DNA of 64,000 bases. Origin: Pontixanthobacter aestiaquae. GTDB lineage: Bacteria > Pseudomonadota > Alphaproteobacteria > Sphingomonadales > Sphingomonadaceae. Within the stretch, counting starts at the first letter, position 1; each line of letters begins with the position of its first letter. The notes under the pieces were generated by a model. It was not told the DNA's origin. It worked only from the letters and a program-made list of their open reading frames with translations, and searched no databases. The stretch lies in NCBI RefSeq assembly GCF_009827455.1, contig NZ_WTYZ01000001.1, positions 1,311,001-1,375,000 on the forward strand, read 5' to 3'. The position numbers and the translations under genes were made by a program. This document shows positions 27,789 through 35,356 of this stretch, in pieces.

Positions 27789-27935
27789 ATGACAAAGACT
27801 GTGAAACGGCCGGGCGCTGAAACCAAGCGTTGGAAGAAACCCGAAGTGGTTGCGATTACACCTGTGCGCCAGACACGCGGTGCCTCGATCATCCTTACCA
27901 GAGGTGTCGAGATGGCTTTTTATTCGCCATCTTAA
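27789..27935 (+). CDS. Small PqqA-like / RiPP-precursor-like peptide (48 aa)
   Basis: ATG 27789 to TAA 27933-27935, with a strong AAAGGGG site six bases before the start. A possible promoter is TTGCGC-N17-TAGGCT. The peptide is basic at first, then RWKKPEVVAI, then a 14-residue stretch, then RGVEMAFYSPS. PqqA precursors typically have WxKPxVxEI followed by GxExxxY, with Glu and Tyr three residues apart. Both halves are present here (Glu42, Tyr46) with an insertion between. The W-x-x-P-x-V and T-R-G spacing also resembles leader peptides of other RiPPs. No pqq or lasso genes are adjacent, so the function is open. Confidence 0.5.
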   Translation: MTKTVKRPGAETKRWKKPEVVAITPVRQTRGASIILTRGVEMAFYSPS

Positions 27936-27949
27936 TCCGAAACCGCTGC

Positions 27950-28567
27950 CTAAAGCGCCGGATTATCGTAACAATGCCATGAAAAGATAGCGAGCGCGCC
28001 GCGATGCGGGCTGAATTTTTCGGCCAACGCGCGCGCTTCTTTTTCTGATGGGCGTTCATCCAGACCCAGTAATTTATGCATCGCCGCTTGCACTGCCAGA
28101 TCGCCTGCGGGCCAGATGTCGGGGCGTCCTTCGGCGAACAGCAGATATATCTCCGCCGACCAGCGCCCGATGCCTTTGATCTTGGTAAGTTCGGCGATGG
28201 CTTCCTCATCGTGGTCCGGCAAATCGTCGAGCTTCAGTTCCTCGCTCACCACCAACTCGCACAGAGACCGCGCATAGCCTTGCTTCTGCCGCGACAGTCC
28301 GCAGGCGCGCAATGCGTCGAAATCGCGTGAGAGCAATTCATCGGGCGCAATGTCCTCGCCCAATTCGATCTCCAGCTTGTTCCAAACTGATGCCGCCGCA
28401 GCCACGCTAACCTGCTGACCGACAATGGTGCGCAGCAAAGTCCGGTAGCCGGTCGGACGGATGCGCGGTTCGGGGTATCCGCAGCGTATCAGGGCAATAC
28501 CGAAGGCAGGTTCCATAGCTGCGACATGGTCGATGCCTTGCTTGATCTGCTCTTTGGTTAGACCCAT
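27950..28567 (-). CDS. DNA-3-methyladenine glycosylase (AlkA-type, HhH-GPD)
   Basis: 205 residues. The helix-hairpin-helix [19 protein letters not shown] followed by the catalytic Asp in PAGDLAVQ is the HhH-GPD signature of alkyl-adenine DNA glycosylases. It removes alkylated bases in base excision repair. It lacks the N-terminal TATA-like domain of E. coli AlkA, so it is the short form. Convergent with the micro-gene at 27789, with 14 bases between stops. Confidence 0.9.
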   Translation of the reverse strand: MGLTKEQIKQGIDHVAAMEPAFGIALIRCGYPEPRIRPTGYRTLLRTIVGQQVSVAAAASVWNKLEIELGEDIAPDELLSRDFDALRACGLSRQKQGYARSLCELVVSEELKLDDLPDHDEEAIAELTKIKGIGRWSAEIYLLFAEGRPDIWPAGDLAVQAAMHKLLGLDERPSEKEARALAEKFSPHRGALAIFSWHCYDNPAL

Positions 28568-28662
28568 CTGGTGTTCCTATCGCTTGCAATACGCGGCCCC
28601 GTCTTTTAGCAGCCGCGCAAATTGGCCATTTCCGGTCGCCTATTATTCGGAGCCTGCTCATC

Positions 28663-28980
28663 ATGCCCAAGCTGATCGTCGTCAACCGTGATGGTGAAGA
28701 ATCAACCGTAGACGTCGGCGAGGGCCTGACCGTGATGGAAGCTATCCGCGACAATGGTTTTGATGAATTGCTGGCGCTGTGCGGCGGCTGTTGTTCGTGC
28801 GCGACGTGCCACGTGCATGTCGATCCGGCTTTTGCAGACAAGCTGCCTGAAATCAGCGAAGATGAAGATGATCTGCTGGAAAGCTCCGATCACCGCGCTG
28901 AAAACTCGCGCCTCAGCTGTCAGGTGCCGTTTACGCCTGAGCTCGATGGTCTGAAAGTCACCATCGCTCCTGAAGATTGA
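28663..28980 (+). CDS. 2Fe-2S ferredoxin, adrenodoxin type
   Basis: 105 residues. Cluster ligands follow the CX5CX2C...C pattern: Cys40, Cys46, Cys49 and Cys86; two further cysteines at 43 and 44 lie in the loop. It passes single electrons, in this family to cytochrome P450 or iron-sulfur assembly partners. No P450 or isc gene is adjacent. GGAG lies ten bases before the ATG. Confidence 0.92.
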   Translation: MPKLIVVNRDGEESTVDVGEGLTVMEAIRDNGFDELLALCGGCCSCATCHVHVDPAFADKLPEISEDEDDLLESSDHRAENSRLSCQVPFTPELDGLKVTIAPED

Positions 28981-29007
28981 GTGTTTCCGCGCGTAGCGGA
29001 ACTGCGT

Positions 29008-29036
29008 TGAACTGGTGCGCCCTAGCACCTAGTTCA
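29008..29036. other. Strong hairpin directly before the cysK start codon
   Basis: TGAACTGGTGC and GCACC-T-AGTTCA form an 11-pair stem with one bulged T and a six-base loop. It ends five bases before ATG 29042, where a ribosome-binding site would sit, and no SD sequence is visible. It has no T-run, so it is a poor intrinsic terminator for the ferredoxin gene. Confidence 0.5.
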
Positions 29037-29041
29037 CGCTT

Positions 29042-30052
29042 ATGATTACCAATATTCCGCGGAAAGACGCGATTGAACTGATCGGCAATACGCCGCTGGT
29101 GCTTCTGCAAGCGGCGAGCGAAGCGGCAGGCTGCGAAATTTACGGCAAATGCGAATTCGCCAATCCTGGCGCGTCGGTTAAAGACCGCGCGGCGCTGGGT
29201 ATTATCCGTGATGCAGAGGCTAGCGGCGAATTGACACCCGGCGGCACGATTGTCGAAGGCACTGCGGGTAATACCGGGATCGGAATTGCGCTGGTGGCCA
29301 ATGCGCTTGGCTACAAAACCATGATCGTGATGCCGGACAACCAGTCCAAAGAGAAAATGGATACGCTGCGCGCGCTCGGCGCAGAGCTGGTGCTGGTTCC
29401 GCCAACCAAGTTCTCCGACTGCAATCACTTCGTACATACTTCGCGCCGATTGGCGGACGAAACCGTAGGCGCCATTTGGGCAAACCAGTTCGACAATACG
29501 GCCAACCGCAAGGTCCATATCGAAACCACGGCGGCTGAGATATGGGATCAGCTGGAGGGCAGGGTGGATGGCTTCACTTGCGCTGCCGGAACCGGGGGCA
29601 CAATTGCCGGCGTCGGGCTTGGCTTGAAGGAACGCGACGAAAATGTGCAGATTGCACTGACGGATCCACATGGCGCGGCGCTCTACAGCTATTACGCAGA
29701 AGGGGAGCTTAAGTCCGAAGGCACATCTGTCGCGGAGGGCATCGGGCAGGGCCGGATAACCGGCAATCTCGAAGGCGCACCGATCGATACGCAGTTCCGT
29801 ATTTCTGATGAAGAAGGCCTGCAATGGGTCGAGCGCCTGCTGCGCGAAGAGGGCATGTGCCTTGGCCTGTCATCCGGCATCAACGTTGCCGGAGCGGTCG
29901 CACTGGGTAAGCAATTGGTCGCCAACGGGCGTGAAGATGCGCGTGTAGTGACGATCCTGTGTGACACCGGCTTCCGTTACCTTTCAACGCTTTATAATGC
30001 GGAGTGGCTGGCATCGAAAGGCCTGCCGGTGTTCGGCTGGCTCGAGCGCTGA
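29042..30052 (+). CDS. cysK: Cysteine synthase A (O-acetylserine sulfhydrylase)
   Basis: 336 residues. PLP lysine in PGASVKDRA (Lys47), substrate loop EGTAGNTGIG, and PLP phosphate loop GTGGTIAG. The ELIGNTPLVLL start and length fit CysK. It adds sulfide to O-acetylserine, which links to the sulfate-reduction genes at 59509-63437. A cystathionine-beta-synthase-like variant is less likely. A hairpin overlies its translation start. Confidence 0.88.
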   Translation: MITNIPRKDAIELIGNTPLVLLQAASEAAGCEIYGKCEFANPGASVKDRAALGIIRDAEASGELTPGGTIVEGTAGNTGIGIALVANALGYKTMIVMPDNQSKEKMDTLRALGAELVLVPPTKFSDCNHFVHTSRRLADETVGAIWANQFDNTANRKVHIETTAAEIWDQLEGRVDGFTCAAGTGGTIAGVGLGLKERDENVQIALTDPHGAALYSYYAEGELKSEGTSVAEGIGQGRITGNLEGAPIDTQFRISDEEGLQWVERLLREEGMCLGLSSGINVAGAVALGKQLVANGREDARVVTILCDTGFRYLSTLYNAEWLASKGLPVFGWLER

Positions 30053-30097
30053 GCCATTTCTCTTTGACTAAACCGGCCACTCGGCTAGATTCTGCCC

Positions 30098-30448
30098 ATG
30101 GCCAATCGTTTCATACGCCGGATTTTGCACGGACCTGCTGAGCAAGCGGATGCCCCGCTCGGTGGGACGCGGGCTGAAGCGATCCAGCGGCTTCAGGTGG
30201 GCTTGTCGGGCATTGGTCTGATGATCATCCTCGTCGCTTTGGCGGACGTGGTTAGCGAACGTGCCGAGCAAACCGATGCAGCTAGCGTGCCCGAGGCTGT
30301 CGCGACCGTAGAGCCGGAATCTACCGAAGCACCGCAAAGCGATCCACTGGCAGAAGCCGGTGTAGTGCCTGAATTGCCCGCTGAGCCGGACCCGACGCCG
30401 ACGGCGAGCGTTTTGCGCCAGGATATTCTGGTGCCCGATGCGCAATAA
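30098..30448 (+). CDS. Small membrane protein, unknown
   Basis: 116 residues with one membrane segment (about residues 37-54, LSGIGLMIILVALADVV) and a long acidic, Pro/Thr-rich periplasmic or cytoplasmic tail. Before it, residues 1-30 are basic. It precedes the GldG-like gene by three bases and is surely co-transcribed with it. No family recognised. Confidence 0.6.
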   Translation: MANRFIRRILHGPAEQADAPLGGTRAEAIQRLQVGLSGIGLMIILVALADVVSERAEQTDAASVPEAVATVEPESTEAPQSDPLAEAGVVPELPAEPDPTPTASVLRQDILVPDAQ

Positions 30449-30451
30449 AGC

Positions 30452-31228
30452 GTGACTGCAAGAAAGCTCGCATCTCTTGCCATTGCCGTAGCTTTTCTGA
30501 TCGGCATGGCCGTTTGGAATTTTGCACGTGTGCCAGCTCCAATTGAGGATGGTCAACCAAAACAACGGCTTGGTCTGATGACCTCTCTGCCAATCTATTG
30601 GGGTGAAGGTGAAGGATTCGGCGATATGCTGGCGGATGACCAGCATCAGCATTGGGTAAAAGAACAGCTGGAACGGCGTTTTGAGCTGATCCCGCTGGAT
30701 ATTCTCTCTGCATCTGGTTCGCTCGAGCCGAATAGTGATCTAGCCGGTTTGGAATTCCTGATGCTGGCGCAGCCAAGCGCTCTTGCACCAGCCGATTTTG
30801 TTGCGCTCGACAATTGGGTCAAAGGCGGCGGCATGCTGCTGCTTTTTGCAGACCCGATGCTGACCGAGCATTCTGAATTCGGCCTCGGTGATCGCCGGCG
30901 TCCGCAGGACATCGCTTTGCTCGGACCGATCCTGACCCGCTGGGGGTTGCGACAATTCTATGATCAGGATCAGCCTGATGCGCTGCGCTTCATTTCCTAT
31001 GACAGCATTGCGATACCGGTCCATAAAACCGGTCAGATCGAGATTGTGCCCACCGATGCAGTGACCTGCGAGCTGGTGTCTGAAAGCGTCATCGCCTCAT
31101 GCGTGATCGGGCAGGGCACAGCTCTCATTGTATCCGATGCGGCGGTGCTGGAGCATGAAGCCGATCCAGCAATTTCTAGCGAAGCGCTGGACAAGTTGCT
31201 ACGAAGCGCGTTCAAACCAGCCCGATGA
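30452..31228 (+). CDS. GldG/ABC-transporter auxiliary-like protein
   Basis: 258 residues, GTG start. An N-terminal membrane anchor (about 5-22) is followed by a Rossmann-like extracytoplasmic domain with RLGLMTSLPIYWGEG and LDNWVKGGGMLLLFADPMLT, features of the GldG-like auxiliary domain. These usually accompany an ABC transporter, but none is adjacent. Its role is unknown. It is the last gene before the mraZ leader. Confidence 0.6.
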   Translation: MTARKLASLAIAVAFLIGMAVWNFARVPAPIEDGQPKQRLGLMTSLPIYWGEGEGFGDMLADDQHQHWVKEQLERRFELIPLDILSASGSLEPNSDLAGLEFLMLAQPSALAPADFVALDNWVKGGGMLLLFADPMLTEHSEFGLGDRRRPQDIALLGPILTRWGLRQFYDQDQPDALRFISYDSIAIPVHKTGQIEIVPTDAVTCELVSESVIASCVIGQGTALIVSDAAVLEHEADPAISSEALDKLLRSAFKPAR

Positions 31229-31618
31229 ATGGCCACGATGTGGCCTTACGATCGATCCGGGGATTTCACGGGTGAGACACTCTGTATCGGAGTCGAGGCT
31301 CCCTTTTTTGGGGATTTGACGGGGAATATCCGGGATATCGTGGTTTTTTCAGGAGTAAATGGGGTGATAATGGGAGTGACGTTAAGTATATTATCTGTTT
31401 AATAACAGAACTTTAATGAGTAATCCCAAGATATCCCTTAATTTTCCCTAGCATCCCGTGATTTCGCGGGTTATCACCACTTTCCATCAGACATTGAGTC
31501 TTCTGCTGCGTTTCATCTCCATGAAGCGAGCTGCCCGTGCCTATGCGCGGGCGGAAGCGGGGAAGATGTGTCTGGGGAATGGGTTTGAAACACGGTTTTG
31601 GGGGAAGAAGTGGCGGAA
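31229..31618 (+). promoter_or_regulatory. 390-base mraZ leader with phased MraZ-type operator boxes
   Basis: This gap holds the dcw cluster promoter region. Seven G-tracts (31310-31374) share GG at 31312, 31322, 31332, 31342, 31352, 31362 and 31372, an exact 10-bp period. Four C-tracts (31425-31457) share CC at 31426, 31436, 31446 and 31456, the same period on the other strand. MraZ is known to bind TGGG repeats spaced ten bases apart before its own gene, so this is the likely operator. An imperfect copy of the first two boxes (GGGGATTTCACGGG) is at 31259-31272. TCTGTT-N4-AACAGA lies at 31394-31409. No gene is credible here. Confidence 0.75.
31287..31309 (+). terminator. Weak possible terminator after the GldG-like gene
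   Basis: GGAG-tcgagg-CTCC makes a four-pair stem followed by C and six T (31304-31309). The stem is short, so function is doubtful. It lies between the last gene and the G-tract array and would separate the two transcription units. Confidence 0.3.
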
Positions 31619-32128
31619 ATGCGTCACAGTTACAGCGGACAGGCCTTGACCCTTCTGGGGGACAAGGACCGTTTCGTTATACCTCCCGAATTTCGCAAGA
31701 TCGTCCGCGCCTCGAGCGATGATAAACGCATCCTTTGCCTTGCCAAGCATGACCGTTGGGACTGCCTCGTCGGTTTTGGCTTGTCCCGCCAGGAAGAGCT
31801 TGAAGAGCAGCTGGACCGCGAAGAGGACGCTGCGCTGCGTCTCGGCCGTGACTATGACCGCGAGCTACGTTCCAACCTGTTGTTCGGTTTCGAACGCATT
31901 CCGTTCGACGATAGCGGCCGCTTCACGATGCCCGACTACCTCCGCAGCGATGGCCAGATTGACGACACGCTGTTCTTCCGCGGCGCAGGACAGTCTTTCA
32001 CGGTATGGAACCCTGCTGTTCTCGAGCAGCAGGGCAGTGAGTGGAATCCGGTAAAATCCAGCTGCGCCGGTCTGGTCAAAGAAGCCGAAGCCAAGGGTAA
32101 GGGCCAGAACAGGGGGAAGCGCAAATGA
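31619..32128 (+). CDS. mraZ: Transcriptional regulator MraZ
   Basis: 169 residues from ATG 31619, ten bases after GGAAGAAG; GTG 31610 and TTG 31598 are also in frame. Two SpoVT/AbrB-type halves are visible, each with its DxxxRFxxP motif: [13 protein letters not shown] and [13 protein letters not shown]. MraZ is a ring-forming DNA-binding protein that represses its own dcw cluster. A basic tail ([11 protein letters not shown]) follows. Its stop overlaps the rsmH start by four bases. Confidence 0.9.
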   Translation: MRHSYSGQALTLLGDKDRFVIPPEFRKIVRASSDDKRILCLAKHDRWDCLVGFGLSRQEELEEQLDREEDAALRLGRDYDRELRSNLLFGFERIPFDDSGRFTMPDYLRSDGQIDDTLFFRGAGQSFTVWNPAVLEQQGSEWNPVKSSCAGLVKEAEAKGKGQNRGKRK

Positions 32129-33090
32129 CCCCCGCTTCTGCTAGTGCACCGCATATCCCTGTGCTGCTGAAAGAAGTTATCGCAGCGCTCGCTCCACAAG
32201 AGGGCGACATCATTATTGATGCCACCTTCGGCGCGGGCGGATATACGCGCGCGTTGCTCGACGCCGGTGCGACGGTTCATGCGTTCGACCGTGATCCCGA
32301 TGCAATCGCCAGCGGATCGAAGTGGCCCGAAGCGCAGGAACGGCCTCCGCGTCTGGTGCTGCACGCACGCCGTTTTTCCGCAATGGTCGCAGCGATGGCC
32401 GAAGCTGGCGTGACGCGTATCGACGGTATCACAATGGATATCGGTGTATCCTCGATGCAGCTCGATCGGGCTGAGCGCGGGTTCGCGTTTTCGTCCGACG
32501 GACCGCTCGATATGCGTATGTCTCAAGATGGCGAAAGCGCGGCGGATTTCCTGAACGCTGCTGAAGAGAGCACCATCGCCGATGTACTTTACCAATATGG
32601 CGAGGAGCGTCAGTCGCGCCGCGTGGCCCGCGCAATCGTAGCCGCGCGTCCGCTGGCGACGACCGGCGATCTGGCGCGCGTGGTGCGTAAAGCCCTCGGC
32701 TACCGCGCCGACGCCCAATCGAAGCGGGCTCCCAAAGATCCCGCAACGCGCAGCTTCCAGGCGGTTCGTATCCATGTGAATGCCGAACTGGAAGAATTGA
32801 AAGAAGGCCTCGAAGCTGCCGAGCAATTGTTGGGTGAAGGCGGGCGGCTGGCCGTAGTAAGCTTCCACAGTCTCGAAGATCGGATCGTCAAACGGTATCT
32901 GAAAGATGCATCGGGCAGTACTGGCGGTTCGCGCTATTTGCCCGAGATCGAGCAGGCGCCTGCGATTTACAGAGAAATCTCCAAAGCGATCAAAGCGGGC
33001 GATGCAGAGGTCAATGATAACCCGCGCGCTCGTTCGGCGGTGCTGCGGCATGCAATTCGCACTGACGCTCCAGCGAGAGAAGCAGCGTGA
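32125..33090 (+). CDS. rsmH: 16S rRNA (cytosine-1402-N4)-methyltransferase RsmH
   Basis: 321 residues. SAM site [15 protein letters not shown], motif [18 protein letters not shown] and the C-terminal [11 protein letters not shown] and [10 protein letters not shown] motifs are all present. It methylates C1402 in the ribosomal P-site region. Second gene of the dcw cluster; coupled to mraZ by ATGA and to ftsL by a one-to-four-base overlap. Confidence 0.96.
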   Translation: MTPASASAPHIPVLLKEVIAALAPQEGDIIIDATFGAGGYTRALLDAGATVHAFDRDPDAIASGSKWPEAQERPPRLVLHARRFSAMVAAMAEAGVTRIDGITMDIGVSSMQLDRAERGFAFSSDGPLDMRMSQDGESAADFLNAAEESTIADVLYQYGEERQSRRVARAIVAARPLATTGDLARVVRKALGYRADAQSKRAPKDPATRSFQAVRIHVNAELEELKEGLEAAEQLLGEGGRLAVVSFHSLEDRIVKRYLKDASGSTGGSRYLPEIEQAPAIYREISKAIKAGDAEVNDNPRARSAVLRHAIRTDAPAREAA

Positions 33091-33644
33091 TGCGCGCCGG
33101 TAGCCGTCTTCGTCAGATCGGCTGGGCTGTTGCGCTTAGCATTTGCGTTACCGGCTTTGTCGCACTCACATTCCGCGTCAATGCAGTGAAGAGCGAAGTG
33201 CGCTTGGCCGAGCGCACTATTGTGGCGCTTGAGCGCGAGAAGCTGCTGCTTGAAACAGAATTTCAAACGCGTGCCAATCAGCAGCAATTGGCCAACTGGA
33301 ACCGTGTCGAGTTTGGCTATCAAGCCCCTACAGCCGATCAGTATCTGGAGAATGAGCGCGAGCTTGCCCAACTGGGTATGCCGCGCGCCGTTGGTGCGCC
33401 CGATCCGATCCGCGTTGCGATGGCGCCGAAGGAGGCCGAGGATGGCGGCTTTCCTGCTTTTGTCTCGCCGCTGACCGGCCAGCCTGCCAATGTGACCGAA
33501 GTCGCGGATAAACCACAGGCCGACACCCGGTTCGAAAAGAATAGCGATGAGGGCCGCAACTCGATGTCTGCACCGCGCTCGCTGTCCGAACGTCTGGCAA
33601 TCGATAATCCGTTGAGCGGGTCGATGGCGGAGGTCAGCGAATGA
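33090..33644 (+). CDS. ftsL: Cell division protein FtsL
   Basis: 184 residues from ATG 33090 (an in-frame GTG at 33087 adds one residue). One membrane segment (about 8-28) is followed by a coiled coil with heptad leucines (EVRLAERTIVALEREKLLLETEF) and then a longer, poorly conserved tail than in E. coli FtsL (121 residues). FtsL joins FtsQ and FtsB in the septal complex that activates FtsW/FtsI. Identity rests on topology and position between rsmH and ftsI. Confidence 0.8.
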   Translation: MRAGSRLRQIGWAVALSICVTGFVALTFRVNAVKSEVRLAERTIVALEREKLLLETEFQTRANQQQLANWNRVEFGYQAPTADQYLENERELAQLGMPRAVGAPDPIRVAMAPKEAEDGGFPAFVSPLTGQPANVTEVADKPQADTRFEKNSDEGRNSMSAPRSLSERLAIDNPLSGSMAEVSE

Positions 33645-35356
33645 ACACGATTACCGTCAACACGACGTTTTCCTGCGGACGCGTGGGTGCATCGTCGGTG
33701 CGGCAAACGGCTTTGACAGTTGCTCGCCTGCGCGTGTTGTGGGTGGCGATTATTTTTGCCTGTGTTGCCTCTGCGGCCGTTGCCCGCATCGGCTATCTCG
33801 GTGTCAGCGACAACACGGTCCGGACAACATCGCTGGCTGACGCTCTGCTGCCACCGCGCGGCGAACTGACGGATCGCAATGGCGTTCCGCTCGCGCGCGC
33901 GTTCCCGGCCTACGCCCTGTGGTACAATCCGAAAGCACTCGGTGATCCGAGCGACCCGTTGGTCAAAAATGCGCGCGATGTCGCGATTGAGCTCAAAGCG
34001 ATTTTCCCCGCGCTCGACGTTGACGTTACGGCCGAGAAACTTGCTGCTGGTCGCCCCGGCTATTTGCAGCGCCGCGTTCTGCCAGAACAGGCCAATCAGG
34101 TTATGGCCATCGGTGAGCTTGCGCTGGAACTGCCGCGCGAGACCGATCGCCACTATCCGCAAGGGTCCATGGGGGCGCACGTGCTTGGCTATGTCGATGC
34201 CGAGGGGCAGGGTAAAGTCGGCATGGAGCAAGTGCTCAACGACCGCCTGACCGATCCTGCATTGCGCGGCGAGCCGGTGGCATTGTCGATCGATATGCGC
34301 GCGCAGGGCGCTCTCGAAGATGAACTGCGCCGCGGCATGCTAGCGACCAATGCAAAGGGTGCAGCGGGCATCGTTTTGGATGTCGATACGGGTGAAGTGA
34401 TGGCGCTCGCCTCGCTACCCGAATTCGATCCGAACAAGATCGATGCGGAAGGCGTGAACTTCATGTTCAACCGTGTGACCAATCAGGTTTACGAGCTGGG
34501 CTCGACGTTCAAACCATTGACTGTTGCTGCGGCCATAGATGCGGGCACCGTGCGCGATTTCGGCCGCCGGTATGATGCGTCGCCAGTTGAAGTTGGCCGT
34601 TTCAAAATCAAGGACAGCCATTTTATTGGCAATCACTTGAACGTTGCCGAGACGCTGATCCATTCGTCCAACACAACCACTGCGCGCATCGCAGATGAAC
34701 TTGGTCCGACCAAGCTGCGTCAGGCACTGATCGATATGGGCATGAATGAACGGCCTTATATCGAGCTTCCCGCCAAGGGCCATCCGATCTGGCCTGGCGA
34801 AAATTGGCCGCGGCTGCGCAATATGACGGTGGGCTATGGCCACGGTATTGCGGTGACGCCGCTACACCTCGCGAATGCCTATGCGGCGATGGTCAATGGC
34901 GGTGTCTGGCGTCCTGCGACTTTACACAAGATTGCACCGGGTGCCGCGCCAAAAGGTCGCCGCGTGTTCAAAGCTTCGACCTCCTCACGGATGCGGCAAT
35001 TGCTCCGTATGATTGCTGTTTATGGCACAGGCAAGAATGCCGATGCACCCGGTTTCCGTGTTGGCGGGAAGACCGGTTCGGCTGAAAAACCTGGGCGGGG
35101 CGGTTACCGCGAAACAACACTTGTTTCGACCTTTGCTGCAGCATTCCCGATGGACAAGCCGCGCTACGTGGTGGTGGCCATGCTCGACGAGCCAAAGGGC
35201 ACCACTGCAAGTTCTTACCAGCGGACAGCCGCGTGGAACGCTGCGCCAATCGTTGGTAAACTGATTCCGCGCATCGGCCCCGTACTTGGCGTTCGCCCCG
35301 ACACGTCGCGCGATATCGATCTCAGCGATCTCAAACCGCTTTTGGGAGCGGAATAA
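33641..35356 (+). CDS. ftsI: Septal peptidoglycan transpeptidase FtsI (PBP3)
   Basis: 571 residues. An N-terminal membrane anchor (about 30-50), a pedestal domain, and a transpeptidase domain with catalytic GSTFK (Ser288, Lys291), SSN (342-344) and KTG (477-479). It crosslinks peptidoglycan at the septum with FtsW. It overlaps ftsL by four bases and murE by one. Confidence 0.96.
   Translation: MNTITVNTTFSCGRVGASSVRQTALTVARLRVLWVAIIFACVASAAVARIGYLGVSDNTVRTTSLADALLPPRGELTDRNGVPLARAFPAYALWYNPKALGDPSDPLVKNARDVAIELKAIFPALDVDVTAEKLAAGRPGYLQRRVLPEQANQVMAIGELALELPRETDRHYPQGSMGAHVLGYVDAEGQGKVGMEQVLNDRLTDPALRGEPVALSIDMRAQGALEDELRRGMLATNAKGAAGIVLDVDTGEVMALASLPEFDPNKIDAEGVNFMFNRVTNQVYELGSTFKPLTVAAAIDAGTVRDFGRRYDASPVEVGRFKIKDSHFIGNHLNVAETLIHSSNTTTARIADELGPTKLRQALIDMGMNERPYIELPAKGHPIWPGENWPRLRNMTVGYGHGIAVTPLHLANAYAAMVNGGVWRPATLHKIAPGAAPKGRRVFKASTSSRMRQLLRMIAVYGTGKNADAPGFRVGGKTGSAEKPGRGGYRETTLVSTFAAAFPMDKPRYVVVAMLDEPKGTTASSYQRTAAWNAAPIVGKLIPRIGPVLGVRPDTSRDIDLSDLKPLLGAE

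Noticed and set aside
28958..29824. 288-codon minus-strand frame
   Set aside because: Fully antisense to cysK, with no recognisable domain.
31458..31649. 63-codon plus-strand frame before mraZ
   Set aside because: It overlaps mraZ in another frame, has no ribosome site and reads as basic low-quality sequence; regulatory content explains the region better.
31936..33051. 371-codon minus-strand frame
   Set aside because: It is the antisense shadow of rsmH and the end of mraZ in GC-rich sequence; the Cys/Arg/His-rich protein looks non-coding.
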